Below are positions 8,963-17,410 of a DNA stretch of 64,000 bases, piece by piece (positions within the stretch are counted from its first letter, which is position 1; each line of letters begins with the position of its first letter). The notes under the pieces were generated by a model. The model searched no databases, had not been told where the DNA came from, and saw only the letters and a program-made list of their open reading frames with translations. This DNA comes from G965214625 sp965214625 (GTDB taxonomy: Bacteria; Pseudomonadota; Gammaproteobacteria; Arenicellales; Poriferihabitantaceae), in contig OZ243962.1 in NCBI GenBank assembly GCA_965214625.1, positions 186,001-250,000 on the forward strand, in the 5' to 3' direction. Both the position numbers and the translations under genes were made by a program.

Positions 8963-9856
8963 ATGGCAGTCAAATCGAGACACTATCGGCGTATCCTTCT
9001 GGATGGCTACCCCACTGTGGTGCAACCCCATGACGACCAGTTGATCGCCATGGATGGCAGAACGATCTCGATAGAAGAGGCGGTGCACCTTCCCCCTTGC
9101 GAGCCAAGGAAGATTATTTGTGTGCATCTGAATTACAAAAGCCGGGTGGAGGAATTCATGACCCGGTTGCCGGCAACCCCAACCTATTTCCATAAACCGG
9201 TTTCTGCGTTGTCCGGACACGGTGCGGATGTGGTCAGGCCCGAACGTTGCCACTGGCTGAACTATGAAGGGGAAATTGCCATTGTCATGGGCAGACACTG
9301 TCGCAATATCAGCGCCGACGAAGCGGGAGACTATATTGCTGGCTACAGTATCGCCAACGACTATGGTTTGCATGATTTCCGTGATACTGATGCCGGGTCC
9401 ATGCTGCGTGTAAAGGGGTCTGATACCTTGTGCCCGGTCGGACCCGGGCTGGTGACAGGTTGGGACTTCCACAACAAAGGCATTCGTACCTTAGTCAACG
9501 GTCAGGTGGTACAGGACGGCAATACTTGTGAAATGGAATGGGACATGCATTACCTGGTTGCCGATATTGCCCGCAACATCACACTGGAGCCCGGAGACTT
9601 GTTGCTTTCTGGAACGCCAGCCAACAGTCGACCGGTTAAACCAGGTGATGAGATCATTGTCGAAGTGGAAGGGTTGGGTGTTCTGCGCAATAAAATTGTG
9701 CGTGGCCCGATTCCAATTCGCGACGACATCGGTCACCAACCCATGACCACCGAGGAAGTGATTTCTACCGCAATGGGTGGAGACTGGGAATTTCGCGGTA
9801 TCAGGGCGCCAAAGGGCCCAGGCGCTGCACATTACAAGAGCAAACTGGATGATTGA
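8963..9856 (+). CDS. fumarylacetoacetate hydrolase-family protein (HpaG/HpcE-like)
   Basis: 297 residues with a C-terminal FAH catalytic domain. Metal-binding acids appear in NYEGEIAIVMG and in ANDYGLHDFRDTD, followed by DTLCPVGPGLVTG and the GDLLLSGTPANSRPVKPGD segment typical of 2-hydroxyhepta-2,4-diene-1,7-dioate isomerases/decarboxylases and acylpyruvases. In homoprotocatechuate degradation such enzymes isomerise and decarboxylate the ring-cleavage diacid after the semialdehyde dehydrogenase step, and both an extradiol dioxygenase and an aldehyde dehydrogenase are next door. It is divergent from the ADC-fold operon and convergent with the dehydrogenase (one base between stops). Exact substrate uncertain. 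Confidence 0.85.
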   Translation: MAVKSRHYRRILLDGYPTVVQPHDDQLIAMDGRTISIEEAVHLPPCEPRKIICVHLNYKSRVEEFMTRLPATPTYFHKPVSALSGHGADVVRPERCHWLNYEGEIAIVMGRHCRNISADEAGDYIAGYSIANDYGLHDFRDTDAGSMLRVKGSDTLCPVGPGLVTGWDFHNKGIRTLVNGQVVQDGNTCEMEWDMHYLVADIARNITLEPGDLLLSGTPANSRPVKPGDEIIVEVEGLGVLRNKIVRGPIPIRDDIGHQPMTTEEVISTAMGGDWEFRGIRAPKGPGAAHYKSKLDD

Positions 9857-9857
9857 A

Positions 9858-11327
9858 TTAGCTGACCGAGCCCTCCAGAATTTGCAGTGTTTTTAAATCG
9901 CTGTGAAAATCCAGCGCGTAGTTTCCGCCTTCCCGGCCGATACCACTAATACCACAGCCCCCAAACGGCGCAGTCAGGTCACGAATCAAGAAACAGTTGA
10001 CCCAGACCGTACCGCCACGCACGGCCCTGCCAACCCGCTCAGCACGCTTTTTGTTCGAGGTAAAAATAATCCCGGACAAACCATATGCGGTACTGTTTGC
10101 CAGCCTGATTGACTCTGTTTCATCATTGAAGGTCTGTAGGGTCAATACTGGACCGAAGATCTCTTTTTGGACCACCTCAGATGCATTCGATCGGGGTTCG
10201 ATCAGGGTGGGCTGATACCACAGCTTGCCTGATTCAATACGCTCGCCGCCGAAGATCAACCGATCACCATTGGCACGGGCCCGTGCGATGAATCCTTCTA
10301 TTTTTTCCAGATGCATCGGGTGGATTGCCGCGCTAAGCGTGGTTTGTGGATCACGGCTGTCACCGGCAACATGGCAGTCCGTGTGATATCTGAAACGCTG
10401 CATGAATTCAGCCTTGATCGACGCGTCAATCAACAAACGGGTACCCGCCAGACAGACTTGGCCCGAGTCTTCAAACTGTGCGGCCGCCATTTTTGCCGCT
10501 GCGTCAATGTCGGCATCGGCAAAAACGATCAATGCGCCCTTGCCGCCAAGCTCCGCAGTAAAAGGGACGATGTTTCGCGCCGCAGCAATCCCGATGCGTC
10601 GTGCCGTATCAGGAGAACCCGTGAAGGAAATTCGCCGCACTCTCGGGTCGGCGACCAGTGCAGCACCAATTTCGCTGCCATAGCCTTGTACCACATTAAC
10701 AGCGCCGGGAGGAAATCCCGCCTGGTCGATCAGATCAGCCAGCAAACTGGCCGACAAGGGAGACCATTCCGCCGGTTTCAGGATAACGGAGTTACCCACT
10801 GCAAGCGCGGGTGCCAGCTTCCAGGTGGCCAGCATGAACGGCGCATTCCATGGAGTGATAATGACCGCCGGTCCGGCGGGGTTACGAATGATCCGATTTT
10901 GTGTGCCTTTGGAATGCCAGTTGCGTTCCTCCGTCTGACTGACAATCTCAGCATATTGCCGAAAATTGAGTGCACTGCGTGGCACCAGACGCGATTCAAG
11001 ACTTTGCCTCAGCATCGCCATATCAAGGCACTCGACCAGGGCAATCTCTTTGGCATGGGCTTCAATCAACTCGGCAAGTCTATGCAACACATCCACTCGC
11101 TGCTGCTGTTCCATGCCGGACCAAGCCTTGAACCCTTCGACTGCGGCACTGACCGCCAGATTGGCAATTTTGGCCTCTCCGCGGGATATGTCGGCCAGCT
11201 TCCGGTCCCAATCCATCGGCGAGCGCGTTTCAAAGGTATCGGGCGATGCCACCCGTCGGTTGTTAATAAAATGATGCGGTGACACCGATACACCATCGAT
11301 ATCAACCCGGTTATTCGCTGCACTCAT
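9858..11327 (-). CDS. aldehyde dehydrogenase (HpaE-like semialdehyde dehydrogenase)
   Basis: 489 residues of the NAD(P)-dependent aldehyde dehydrogenase superfamily. NAD-binding landmarks are ITPWNAPF, KPAEWSPLSA and FTGSPDTARRI; catalytic Glu is in AELGGKGA and the nucleophile Cys in DSGQVCLAG. EIFGPVLTLQTF and GGCGISGIGREGG complete the family pattern. It is similar in size and motifs to 5-carboxymethyl-2-hydroxymuconate semialdehyde dehydrogenase (HpaE/HpcC) and related betaine or hydroxymuconic semialdehyde dehydrogenases. It lies divergently next to the extradiol dioxygenase with a palindromic operator between them, which supports a ring-fission semialdehyde as substrate (inference). Confidence 0.88.
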   Translation of the reverse strand: MSAANNRVDIDGVSVSPHHFINNRRVASPDTFETRSPMDWDRKLADISRGEAKIANLAVSAAVEGFKAWSGMEQQQRVDVLHRLAELIEAHAKEIALVECLDMAMLRQSLESRLVPRSALNFRQYAEIVSQTEERNWHSKGTQNRIIRNPAGPAVIITPWNAPFMLATWKLAPALAVGNSVILKPAEWSPLSASLLADLIDQAGFPPGAVNVVQGYGSEIGAALVADPRVRRISFTGSPDTARRIGIAAARNIVPFTAELGGKGALIVFADADIDAAAKMAAAQFEDSGQVCLAGTRLLIDASIKAEFMQRFRYHTDCHVAGDSRDPQTTLSAAIHPMHLEKIEGFIARARANGDRLIFGGERIESGKLWYQPTLIEPRSNASEVVQKEIFGPVLTLQTFNDETESIRLANSTAYGLSGIIFTSNKKRAERVGRAVRGGTVWVNCFLIRDLTAPFGGCGISGIGREGGNYALDFHSDLKTLQILEGSVS

Positions 11328-11347
11328 GATCTTGTTTCCCGCTAATT

Positions 11348-11365
11348 TCGTTTGGTTGCAAACGA
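11348..11365. promoter_or_regulatory. perfect 7-4-7 palindrome, likely MarR operator 2
   Basis: TCGTTTG-GTTG-CAAACGA lies between the divergent starts of the aldehyde dehydrogenase (11327) and the extradiol dioxygenase (11468). Outer half-sites are identical to those at 8917-8934 apart from one A/T change per arm, and the spacer length is the same. Confidence 0.65.
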
Positions 11366-11467
11366 CCTGTTCTTAATGATAATCTTGTTCACAGAAAAAT
11401 CAACCAATTAATATTCAGCGACCAAAACAACGCCCCCAATCAAGGGTAGCCAAGTAAGACTAAAATC

Positions 11468-12337
11468 ATGGGTGAAATTATTGGTGCGGGCTTTTTATCA
11501 CATGCGCCCACTATCATGTTTCCAAAAGCGGTGCGCTATGCATTGAACGGTGGCCGGGAGATCAGCTTGGTACCGGGACTTGAGCAGCTGCGCAAAGAGG
11601 TTCTTGACGAATTGAAACCCGACCTGATACTGATTTTTGATTCCCACTGGTTCACTACCGTTGAATTCGTCATTACCGCCCACGCCCGTCGCAAGGGCAA
11701 GTATACTGCCGAAGAGCTTCCTCGCGGCATAGCTCAAGTTCCTTACAACCTAGTGGGCGATCCGCAATTTGCCAGGCTGGTGGCCAAGAAAGTCGTTTCC
11801 AATGGCGTTAAATGTCACCCGAGCAGCGACCCCTGTCTGCCACTGCACTATCCCACTGTCAATACCGCCCATTTCCTGAACGCCGGTGAAGCCTGGTTGT
11901 CGATGGGTATCTGCCAGACCGCACGCGACCATAATTTTCTTGCGGTGGGCCGCAGCATTGGTGAAGCGGTCGCGGAGTCAGACCTGCGGCTGGTGCTGAT
12001 CGCCAGTGGTGGTATGAGCCATCGCTTCTGGCCACTGGATGAACTCGAAGCCCATGAAACCTCCGCGCCAGAGAATATTGTTACCCCAGAAGCACGGGCA
12101 GCGGATGAGCAACGCATCAAGTGGTGGCAGCAAGGTGAACATGCCAAGGTAATCAATGCGATGGACGATTATCGCCCGCACAAGCCGGAAGGCATGTTCG
12201 GACATTACTTGATGATGGTCGGAGCGCTCGGCGGATGTGAATGCAAGGCAAGCGGACGCCTGTTCAGTGATTATGAGAGTGCCACTGGTACGGGTCAGGT
12301 CCATATGTGGTTTGACAAACCACCGACTGGCTGGTGA
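11468..12337 (+). CDS. class III (LigB-type) extradiol ring-cleavage dioxygenase, HpaD-like
   Basis: 289 residues. Candidate Fe(II) ligands are His12 (SHAPT), His60 (FDSHWF) and Glu241 (HKPEGMFGH), with acid/base His185 in ASGGMSHRFW. This pattern matches the LigB superfamily and 3,4-dihydroxyphenylacetate 2,3-dioxygenase (HpaD) of E. coli in particular. The reaction is O2-dependent meta-cleavage of a catechol next to a hydroxyl group, giving a hydroxymuconic semialdehyde. The substrate could be homoprotocatechuate or another catechol. It is first gene of a rightward unit with the TctCBA transporter; the 81-base gap contains the tctC ribosome site. Confidence 0.87.
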   Translation: MGEIIGAGFLSHAPTIMFPKAVRYALNGGREISLVPGLEQLRKEVLDELKPDLILIFDSHWFTTVEFVITAHARRKGKYTAEELPRGIAQVPYNLVGDPQFARLVAKKVVSNGVKCHPSSDPCLPLHYPTVNTAHFLNAGEAWLSMGICQTARDHNFLAVGRSIGEAVAESDLRLVLIASGGMSHRFWPLDELEAHETSAPENIVTPEARAADEQRIKWWQQGEHAKVINAMDDYRPHKPEGMFGHYLMMVGALGGCECKASGRLFSDYESATGTGQVHMWFDKPPTGW

Positions 12338-12418
12338 GTATCATCAAAAATTGAGGGAGAGCAACACAGCCCTGATTATTTCAATCAACACACTATTTCA
12401 AAACCATCTGGAGGAATC

Positions 12419-13351
12419 ATGAAAAAAATATCACTTGCCCTGATCATGGGGTTGGCAATGCTGGCATCTGCCGTTCATGCCGACTACCCGGAAAAACCGG
12501 TTTCATTCGTCGTTCCTTGGCCACCGGGTGATCTCGAAGACGTACTAACCCGCATGATAGCAGAGGAATTTCAGGCAACCTATGGGGTTCCATCGGCAGT
12601 CGTCAACAAACCTGGTGGTGGCGGTGGCCCCTTCCCTGGTGCAGTGGAGGTCGCCAATGCGCCAGCCGACGGGTACACCGTGGGCTCGTTTATTATCGCG
12701 ATACCAACGATCGGTCCCGTGATTGGCATCCCCGAATTGAATCCGAATCCATTTGAACCTTTGGGTAATTTTCTAACCTATCCCTTCGTGATCGTTGCTG
12801 GACAAGATGCGCCCTATGACGATATTCAGGGACTGGCTGAATACGCCATGGATAATGAAGTCGTCCTGGGTCATTTCGGCACACCGCTGATCCCTACCCA
12901 GGTGACCATGGCGCTGGCAAAGAAAATGGGCTTTGAGTATGGGTCGGATGCGGCATTTGATGTGCTCGATTGCAATTCGCTGGCATCAGGCGATGTTGAT
13001 GTGATGAACACGACCTTGCAACTGGTATTGCCCTGCAAGGATGAACTCAAAATACTGGCATCGCTGGGTGCCGAGCGAATCGGCATCACGCCGAATGTGC
13101 CGACAGTCGCAGAACTTGAACCGGACCTGAATATTTCTCTTTGGAATGGTCTATTCGTCCACAAAGACACCCCGGCTATCGCTCGTGAAAAAATCATTGC
13201 TGTTGCCAAAAAAGTGATGCAATCCGATCGTGCGAAAAAACTGGCAGCAGATACCGGTGCCTTGATTTACTGGCAGGATGTTGCGGCGGCTGAGGCTCAG
13301 ATCGAGGCAGATATCAAGGTGCTCGAACGCATCAGTACGATTCTAGAGTAA
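12419..13351 (+). CDS. tctC: TTT transporter periplasmic binding protein (TctC family)
   Basis: 310 residues with a clear Sec signal peptide (MKKISLALIMG..., cleavage likely after SAVHA at about residue 21). PVSFVVPWPPGD and NKPGGGGGPFPGAVEVANAPADGY are the hallmark ligand-binding loops of tripartite tricarboxylate transporter (Bug/TctC) receptors. GGAGGA sits 4 bases before the ATG. It delivers a carboxylate ligand, here possibly an aromatic acid given the neighbours, to TctAB. It is co-directional with the dioxygenase upstream and tctB/tctA downstream. Confidence 0.92.
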   Translation: MKKISLALIMGLAMLASAVHADYPEKPVSFVVPWPPGDLEDVLTRMIAEEFQATYGVPSAVVNKPGGGGGPFPGAVEVANAPADGYTVGSFIIAIPTIGPVIGIPELNPNPFEPLGNFLTYPFVIVAGQDAPYDDIQGLAEYAMDNEVVLGHFGTPLIPTQVTMALAKKMGFEYGSDAAFDVLDCNSLASGDVDVMNTTLQLVLPCKDELKILASLGAERIGITPNVPTVAELEPDLNISLWNGLFVHKDTPAIAREKIIAVAKKVMQSDRAKKLAADTGALIYWQDVAAAEAQIEADIKVLERISTILE

Positions 13352-13442
13352 TTTTTGATGGGGGATATATCTTAAAATAAGGGATTGAGCGGGCCCTTGC
13401 AGAAGGGACCGCTCGACTCCATCGGAATGCTGCATTTCAATC

Positions 13443-13979
13443 ATGACTGAGAATCCGGTAAAAGCATTTTTCGTACGCGACCGGCATCCCGGTGACTTGG
13501 TTTTTGCAGTCGCATTTCTGATTATTTCTATTTTTCTGTTATCCCGGCTGGGCATCGAAACCCAATGGGTCAAAAACACCAAGCTGTTTGCCCAGCCCGC
13601 TTTCTGGCCAGGCGTCGGTGTGTTCGGCATGTCGATTTTTGCTGTTTTGTATTGTATCGGTTCTGTGTTTTCGCCGCGCACCCACGGACGCTGGGAAGAA
13701 GTTGCTCTGTGGACACGCTCGATTGAGTATGCTCTGTGGTTCATGGTGTATGTCTGGATCGTTCCCCAGATCGGTTATCTTGCGGCCTCTCTCCTGTTCA
13801 CATTGTCGCTGACTTTTCGGATTGGTTATCGCGACCAACGCATGTTTGTCGGCGCGGCAGCGATCGGATTTTTTATCGTATTTATATTCAAGGGCCTACT
13901 GTCGGTAAAAATTCCAGGCGGCCTGATCTATGAGTATCTGCCCGATAATCTGCGCAACTTCATGTTGATTTATTTTTGA
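13443..13979 (+). CDS. tctB: TTT transporter small membrane subunit (TctB family)
   Basis: 178 residues with four hydrophobic segments (about residues 18-37, 55-77, 97-123 and 135-160), the normal topology and size of TctB. The RHPGDLVFA start of helix 1 is a common TctB feature. Sequence conservation in this family is weak, so the call rests on topology plus position between tctC and tctA. Its stop lies just before the tctA start, implying coupled translation. Confidence 0.85.
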   Translation: MTENPVKAFFVRDRHPGDLVFAVAFLIISIFLLSRLGIETQWVKNTKLFAQPAFWPGVGVFGMSIFAVLYCIGSVFSPRTHGRWEEVALWTRSIEYALWFMVYVWIVPQIGYLAASLLFTLSLTFRIGYRDQRMFVGAAAIGFFIVFIFKGLLSVKIPGGLIYEYLPDNLRNFMLIYF

Positions 13980-13987
13980 GTATACCG

Positions 13988-15481
13988 ATGGACCTGCTGT
14001 TTTCCTCAATTGAGATTCTGGCGCGCTGGGAGGTTCTTGCAGCCCTTTTGATCGGATCAGTCGGTGGTGTCATCATCGGTGCGATCCCCGGGGTAGGCGC
14101 TGCTGTAGCCATCGCCATTTTATTGCCAGCGACCTTTTCCATGGACCCGATTGTCGGGCTGACCGTGCTCCTTGGAATTTACGGTTCATCGATGTACGGC
14201 GGTGCAATTCCAGCTATCTTGGTCAATACTCCCGGTACTGCAGTCAATGCACTCACCACCTACGATGGTCATCCAATCGCCAGGGACGGTAACCCGCGCC
14301 GCGCCTTGTCACTGGCCTATTCTGCTTCATTCTTTGGTGGCATCTTCTCGGTTATCTGCCTGATTTTACTGGCGCAGGTGCTGGCGTTTGTGGCACCGCA
14401 TTTTGGCAGTCGCGAAATATTTCTGGCTGCATTACTTGGCATGGTACTGGTCATACTGGCACATCGGGGGCAGATATTTGCCGCTGGAATGCTGGCCTGT
14501 TTCGGCATTTTCCTGAATACCATTGGACTCGAGCCGGTCAAATACACGCGTCGCTTTACGTTCGATCAGACCTGGTTGGCATCCGGGATCGACCTGATCG
14601 TTGTGGTATTGGGCCTGTTTGCGCTATCGCAGGCTTTTCTGCTGCTGACCGAGCGAGATCAAAGCCCCAAGCTGGCACCGGTCAGCGGCGGCCTTTTTGA
14701 AGGATTAAAAGAATTATTTTTCTTCAAGCGCGTGGCAGCGGTGTCATCCTCATTCGGGGTCATCATGGGCATGATCCCGGGAGTGGGCGAATTTACTGCA
14801 CAATTCATGTCCTACACTTATGCACAGAAAACATCAAAAAATCCGAAAAAATTCGGCAAGGGGTCCCCTGAAGGATTGGTGGCATCCGAAGCGGCCAACA
14901 ACGCGGTACCGGGTGCGGCCATGATTCCGCTGCTGGCGCTAGGCATCCCGGGTGAAGCCCTGACTGCAATGATGCTGTCGGTTTTTTATGTCCATAATGT
15001 CATTCCGGGACCGCAATTATTTGCGACCCAGATGGACTTGGTGCTTGCGCTTTACCTCGCATTGTTTGTGCTCAATATTCTGGTTCTGGTTTTTCTGGTG
15101 TTTGCCACCAACGGAATATTAAAAGTCATTCGGATCCCGACTCGTTTTCTCGGGATGTTGATTCTGACACTTGGATTCGTTGGCGTTTATTCACTACGAA
15201 ACTCGACAACCGATTGTGCGATCGCTGCCGTATTTGGCATCTTCGGGCTGATTTTGAAGCGTCTGCGACTCCCCATTGTGCCGATCATCCTCGGCATGGT
15301 GCTTGGAGGCATTATGGAAGTCAAGCTCCGTTCAGCGATGGCACAGGTGAAAACACCACTCGATTTTATCGACCGTCCGATCGCGGCCATTATTTTTGGA
15401 TTGATCATTCTGGTGATAACGATTCATATCCGGAGCTATCTGAAGGAACGAAAAAGGACCCTGCCGGAGAAAGGAGATTGA
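13988..15481 (+). CDS. tctA: TTT transporter large permease subunit (TctA family)
   Basis: About 497 residues with 11-12 hydrophobic segments. Conserved TctA glycine-rich loops are present: GAIPGVGAAVAIAILLP, YGSSMYGGAIPAILVNTPGT, GMIPGVGEFTAQF and EAANNAVPGAAMIPLLALGIPG. It forms the membrane channel with TctB and is driven by an ion gradient. A TTG at 13976 would overlap the tctB stop by four bases and add four residues. ATG at 13988 has GAG at 13978-13980 seven bases upstream and gives the usual MDLL start, so it is preferred. The internal sequence duplication of the two loop halves is normal for the family. Confidence 0.9.
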   Translation: MDLLFSSIEILARWEVLAALLIGSVGGVIIGAIPGVGAAVAIAILLPATFSMDPIVGLTVLLGIYGSSMYGGAIPAILVNTPGTAVNALTTYDGHPIARDGNPRRALSLAYSASFFGGIFSVICLILLAQVLAFVAPHFGSREIFLAALLGMVLVILAHRGQIFAAGMLACFGIFLNTIGLEPVKYTRRFTFDQTWLASGIDLIVVVLGLFALSQAFLLLTERDQSPKLAPVSGGLFEGLKELFFFKRVAAVSSSFGVIMGMIPGVGEFTAQFMSYTYAQKTSKNPKKFGKGSPEGLVASEAANNAVPGAAMIPLLALGIPGEALTAMMLSVFYVHNVIPGPQLFATQMDLVLALYLALFVLNILVLVFLVFATNGILKVIRIPTRFLGMLILTLGFVGVYSLRNSTTDCAIAAVFGIFGLILKRLRLPIVPIILGMVLGGIMEVKLRSAMAQVKTPLDFIDRPIAAIIFGLIILVITIHIRSYLKERKRTLPEKGD

Positions 15482-15572
15482 TAAAGCGAAACGGCTTCGC
15501 CCCATGACAGGACACTTTGAAACCATTCGGGGCGACAACCCGCATGCGGTACCGCCTCTATAATGCCTCGCC

Positions 15573-17171
15573 TTACCAGCGCCCGATAACGATTCCGAAC
15601 TGCTCGTCGCGCTCAGGCCCTTGCCCGAGCATATATTCGTATTCAAGGCCAGTGCGACGCTTGAGAGAATGGCGCCAGACAAAGATTTGCTCTTTCATCT
15701 GATCGCAAACCTTTTTGAATGCCCGGTTGCATCCTAAGTCGGTGAGTTCTTTCGCATCGTTTTCCAGATCAAATAGCTGGGGTTCAAATTGTGGGTGCCA
15801 GATATATTTCCAGCGCCTGTCCCTGATCATGATTGCCCGGCACTGGTCGGGATTCAGACTCAACAAGGAACGCGGACCCCTGTCCGAATAATCGATCTCG
15901 CTGACCGTAACAGTACGCCAGCTTTCAGGTTGGCACCGGGAATGGAGCAGGGGTAACAGGGTACTGCCTTCGAGTCGCTCGCGACAGGATTCGGCGCCGA
16001 CAAACTCGAGCAGGGTCGGCACCAGATCAACGGCTTCCACGAATTCACTGCGCTTCATGCCCCGGGTAACAGAGGCCTCGACGCGCGGATCAACCAAGAT
16101 GAAGGGGATCTTGGCCGACACTTCATGGAACAGATCTTTTTCACCCAGCCAGTGATCACCCAGATAGTCACCATGGTCAGCGGTAAATACTATCAGCGTA
16201 TTGTCTAACAGGCCTCTTGTGCGCATGAATCGAAATAGACGACCCAGATGATCGTCGATTTGTTTGACCAGTCCCATGTAGGCAGGAATCACGGCTTCGC
16301 GTATCTCATCACATGCATAGGATTGGCTGTACTCCTGTTGCATGAACGCCTGATAAACCGGATGCGGACTCTGACGTTCCGATGCGCTGCGAACGACCTG
16401 CTTTATATCCTCGAGGTGGTAAATTTGATGATAGGGCGCAGGCGCGATAACCGGCCAGTGAGGCTTGATATAACTCAGATGAAGACACCACGGCTGATCT
16501 GTTGTCTGAGCCATGAAATCCATCGCCCTTTGTGTGATAAACGCAGTTTCGGAATGTTCTTCGTTTATTGCCGCCGGATATTTGGAACTGCGCAACCTCC
16601 AGCCCGAATGCAAATTTCCATCCGCATCCAGGCCGCTGTTTGCACACCGGTCCCATGGATTTTCAGCATCATAACCCAGTGACCGCAGGTAATCCGTATA
16701 ACCATGAAATTCCGGAAGAATCGGGTCCGGATATAGACCTTCATGTGATTCATAAGGCTCAAATCCGCCTGTTTGCGAAGCCTTCGCGTACTCAGAGGTC
16801 ATATCCACTCCCAGGCTTTTGAGCACTGAGCGGTTTTTGTGGCTGTGAGTTTTGCCTACAACAGCAGTCCGATAACCCAATGGTCTGAGATAATCTGCAA
16901 GCATCTTCTCATCCACCTGCATTGCATCCTCGTTGCCCATCACACCATGACTGGACATATATCGGCCAGAGTAAAAACTTGCCCGCGAAGGGGCACACAG
17001 CGGTGCCTGACAATAAGCATTGGTGAATACAACACCGCGTTTGGCAAGGTGGTCAATATTAGGCGTTTCGAGAGAGCTGTGCCCATAGCAGGACAGGTAG
17101 TCGAAACGTAACTGATCACACATGATAAAGAGGATATTTCCAGATCTGGGAGGTGGTGATTGATTGTTCAT
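15573..17171 (-). CDS. type I sulfatase / phosphonate monoester hydrolase-like enzyme
   Basis: 532 residues of the alkaline-phosphatase/sulfatase superfamily. The formylglycine motif CxPSR is C59-A-P-S-R63, metal site residues lie in IMCDQLR (Asp19) and FTADHGDYLGDH, and the C-terminal RDRRWKYIW...LFDLENDAKELTDL segment is typical. The overall layout resembles phosphonate monoester hydrolases and choline-sulfatase-like enzymes more than arylsulfatases. No signal peptide is seen from the chosen ATG, so it appears cytoplasmic; the longer frame to 17306 adds 45 residues without a signal. A formylglycine-generating enzyme is needed and is not in the window. Divergent from ppk1. Substrate unknown: sulfate ester or phosphodiester/phosphonate. 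Confidence 0.82.
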   Translation of the reverse strand: MNNQSPPPRSGNILFIMCDQLRFDYLSCYGHSSLETPNIDHLAKRGVVFTNAYCQAPLCAPSRASFYSGRYMSSHGVMGNEDAMQVDEKMLADYLRPLGYRTAVVGKTHSHKNRSVLKSLGVDMTSEYAKASQTGGFEPYESHEGLYPDPILPEFHGYTDYLRSLGYDAENPWDRCANSGLDADGNLHSGWRLRSSKYPAAINEEHSETAFITQRAMDFMAQTTDQPWCLHLSYIKPHWPVIAPAPYHQIYHLEDIKQVVRSASERQSPHPVYQAFMQQEYSQSYACDEIREAVIPAYMGLVKQIDDHLGRLFRFMRTRGLLDNTLIVFTADHGDYLGDHWLGEKDLFHEVSAKIPFILVDPRVEASVTRGMKRSEFVEAVDLVPTLLEFVGAESCRERLEGSTLLPLLHSRCQPESWRTVTVSEIDYSDRGPRSLLSLNPDQCRAIMIRDRRWKYIWHPQFEPQLFDLENDAKELTDLGCNRAFKKVCDQMKEQIFVWRHSLKRRTGLEYEYMLGQGPERDEQFGIVIGRW

Positions 17172-17299
17172 GCAATGTCGATCTCGTTGTCCCACTATCG
17201 AAACAACCCTAAATGATACTGAGGGACTTGCGACCAGACTGGAGGGAGTTCCCGGTGCAGTAGCAAGGGTCGCGTAAATCTGTATTCCAGCTGCCCCCT

Positions 17300-17327
17300 T
17301 TGGCATCGAAGTATATAAGTATATAAT
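17300..17327 (+). promoter_or_regulatory. candidate sigma-70 promoter for ppk1
   Basis: TTGGCA at 17300-17305, a 16-base spacer and TATAAT at 17322-17327, about 85 bases before the ppk1 start. A second TATAAT at 17332-17337 follows. The surrounding 17310-17340 stretch is AT-rich. No clear Pho box is visible. Confidence 0.4.
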
Positions 17328-17410
17328 TCCCTATAATATCCCAACATCACCTTTACCATAAAGAGACTCCTTTTGCCCGACTGTTCTTCCAAAGGAGTGA
17401 TAGTAAATCA

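Noticed and set aside
10311..11282. 323-codon plus-strand frame opposite the aldehyde dehydrogenase
   Set aside because: The minus-strand dehydrogenase is unmistakable; the plus frame is an antisense shadow rich in Arg, Gln and His.
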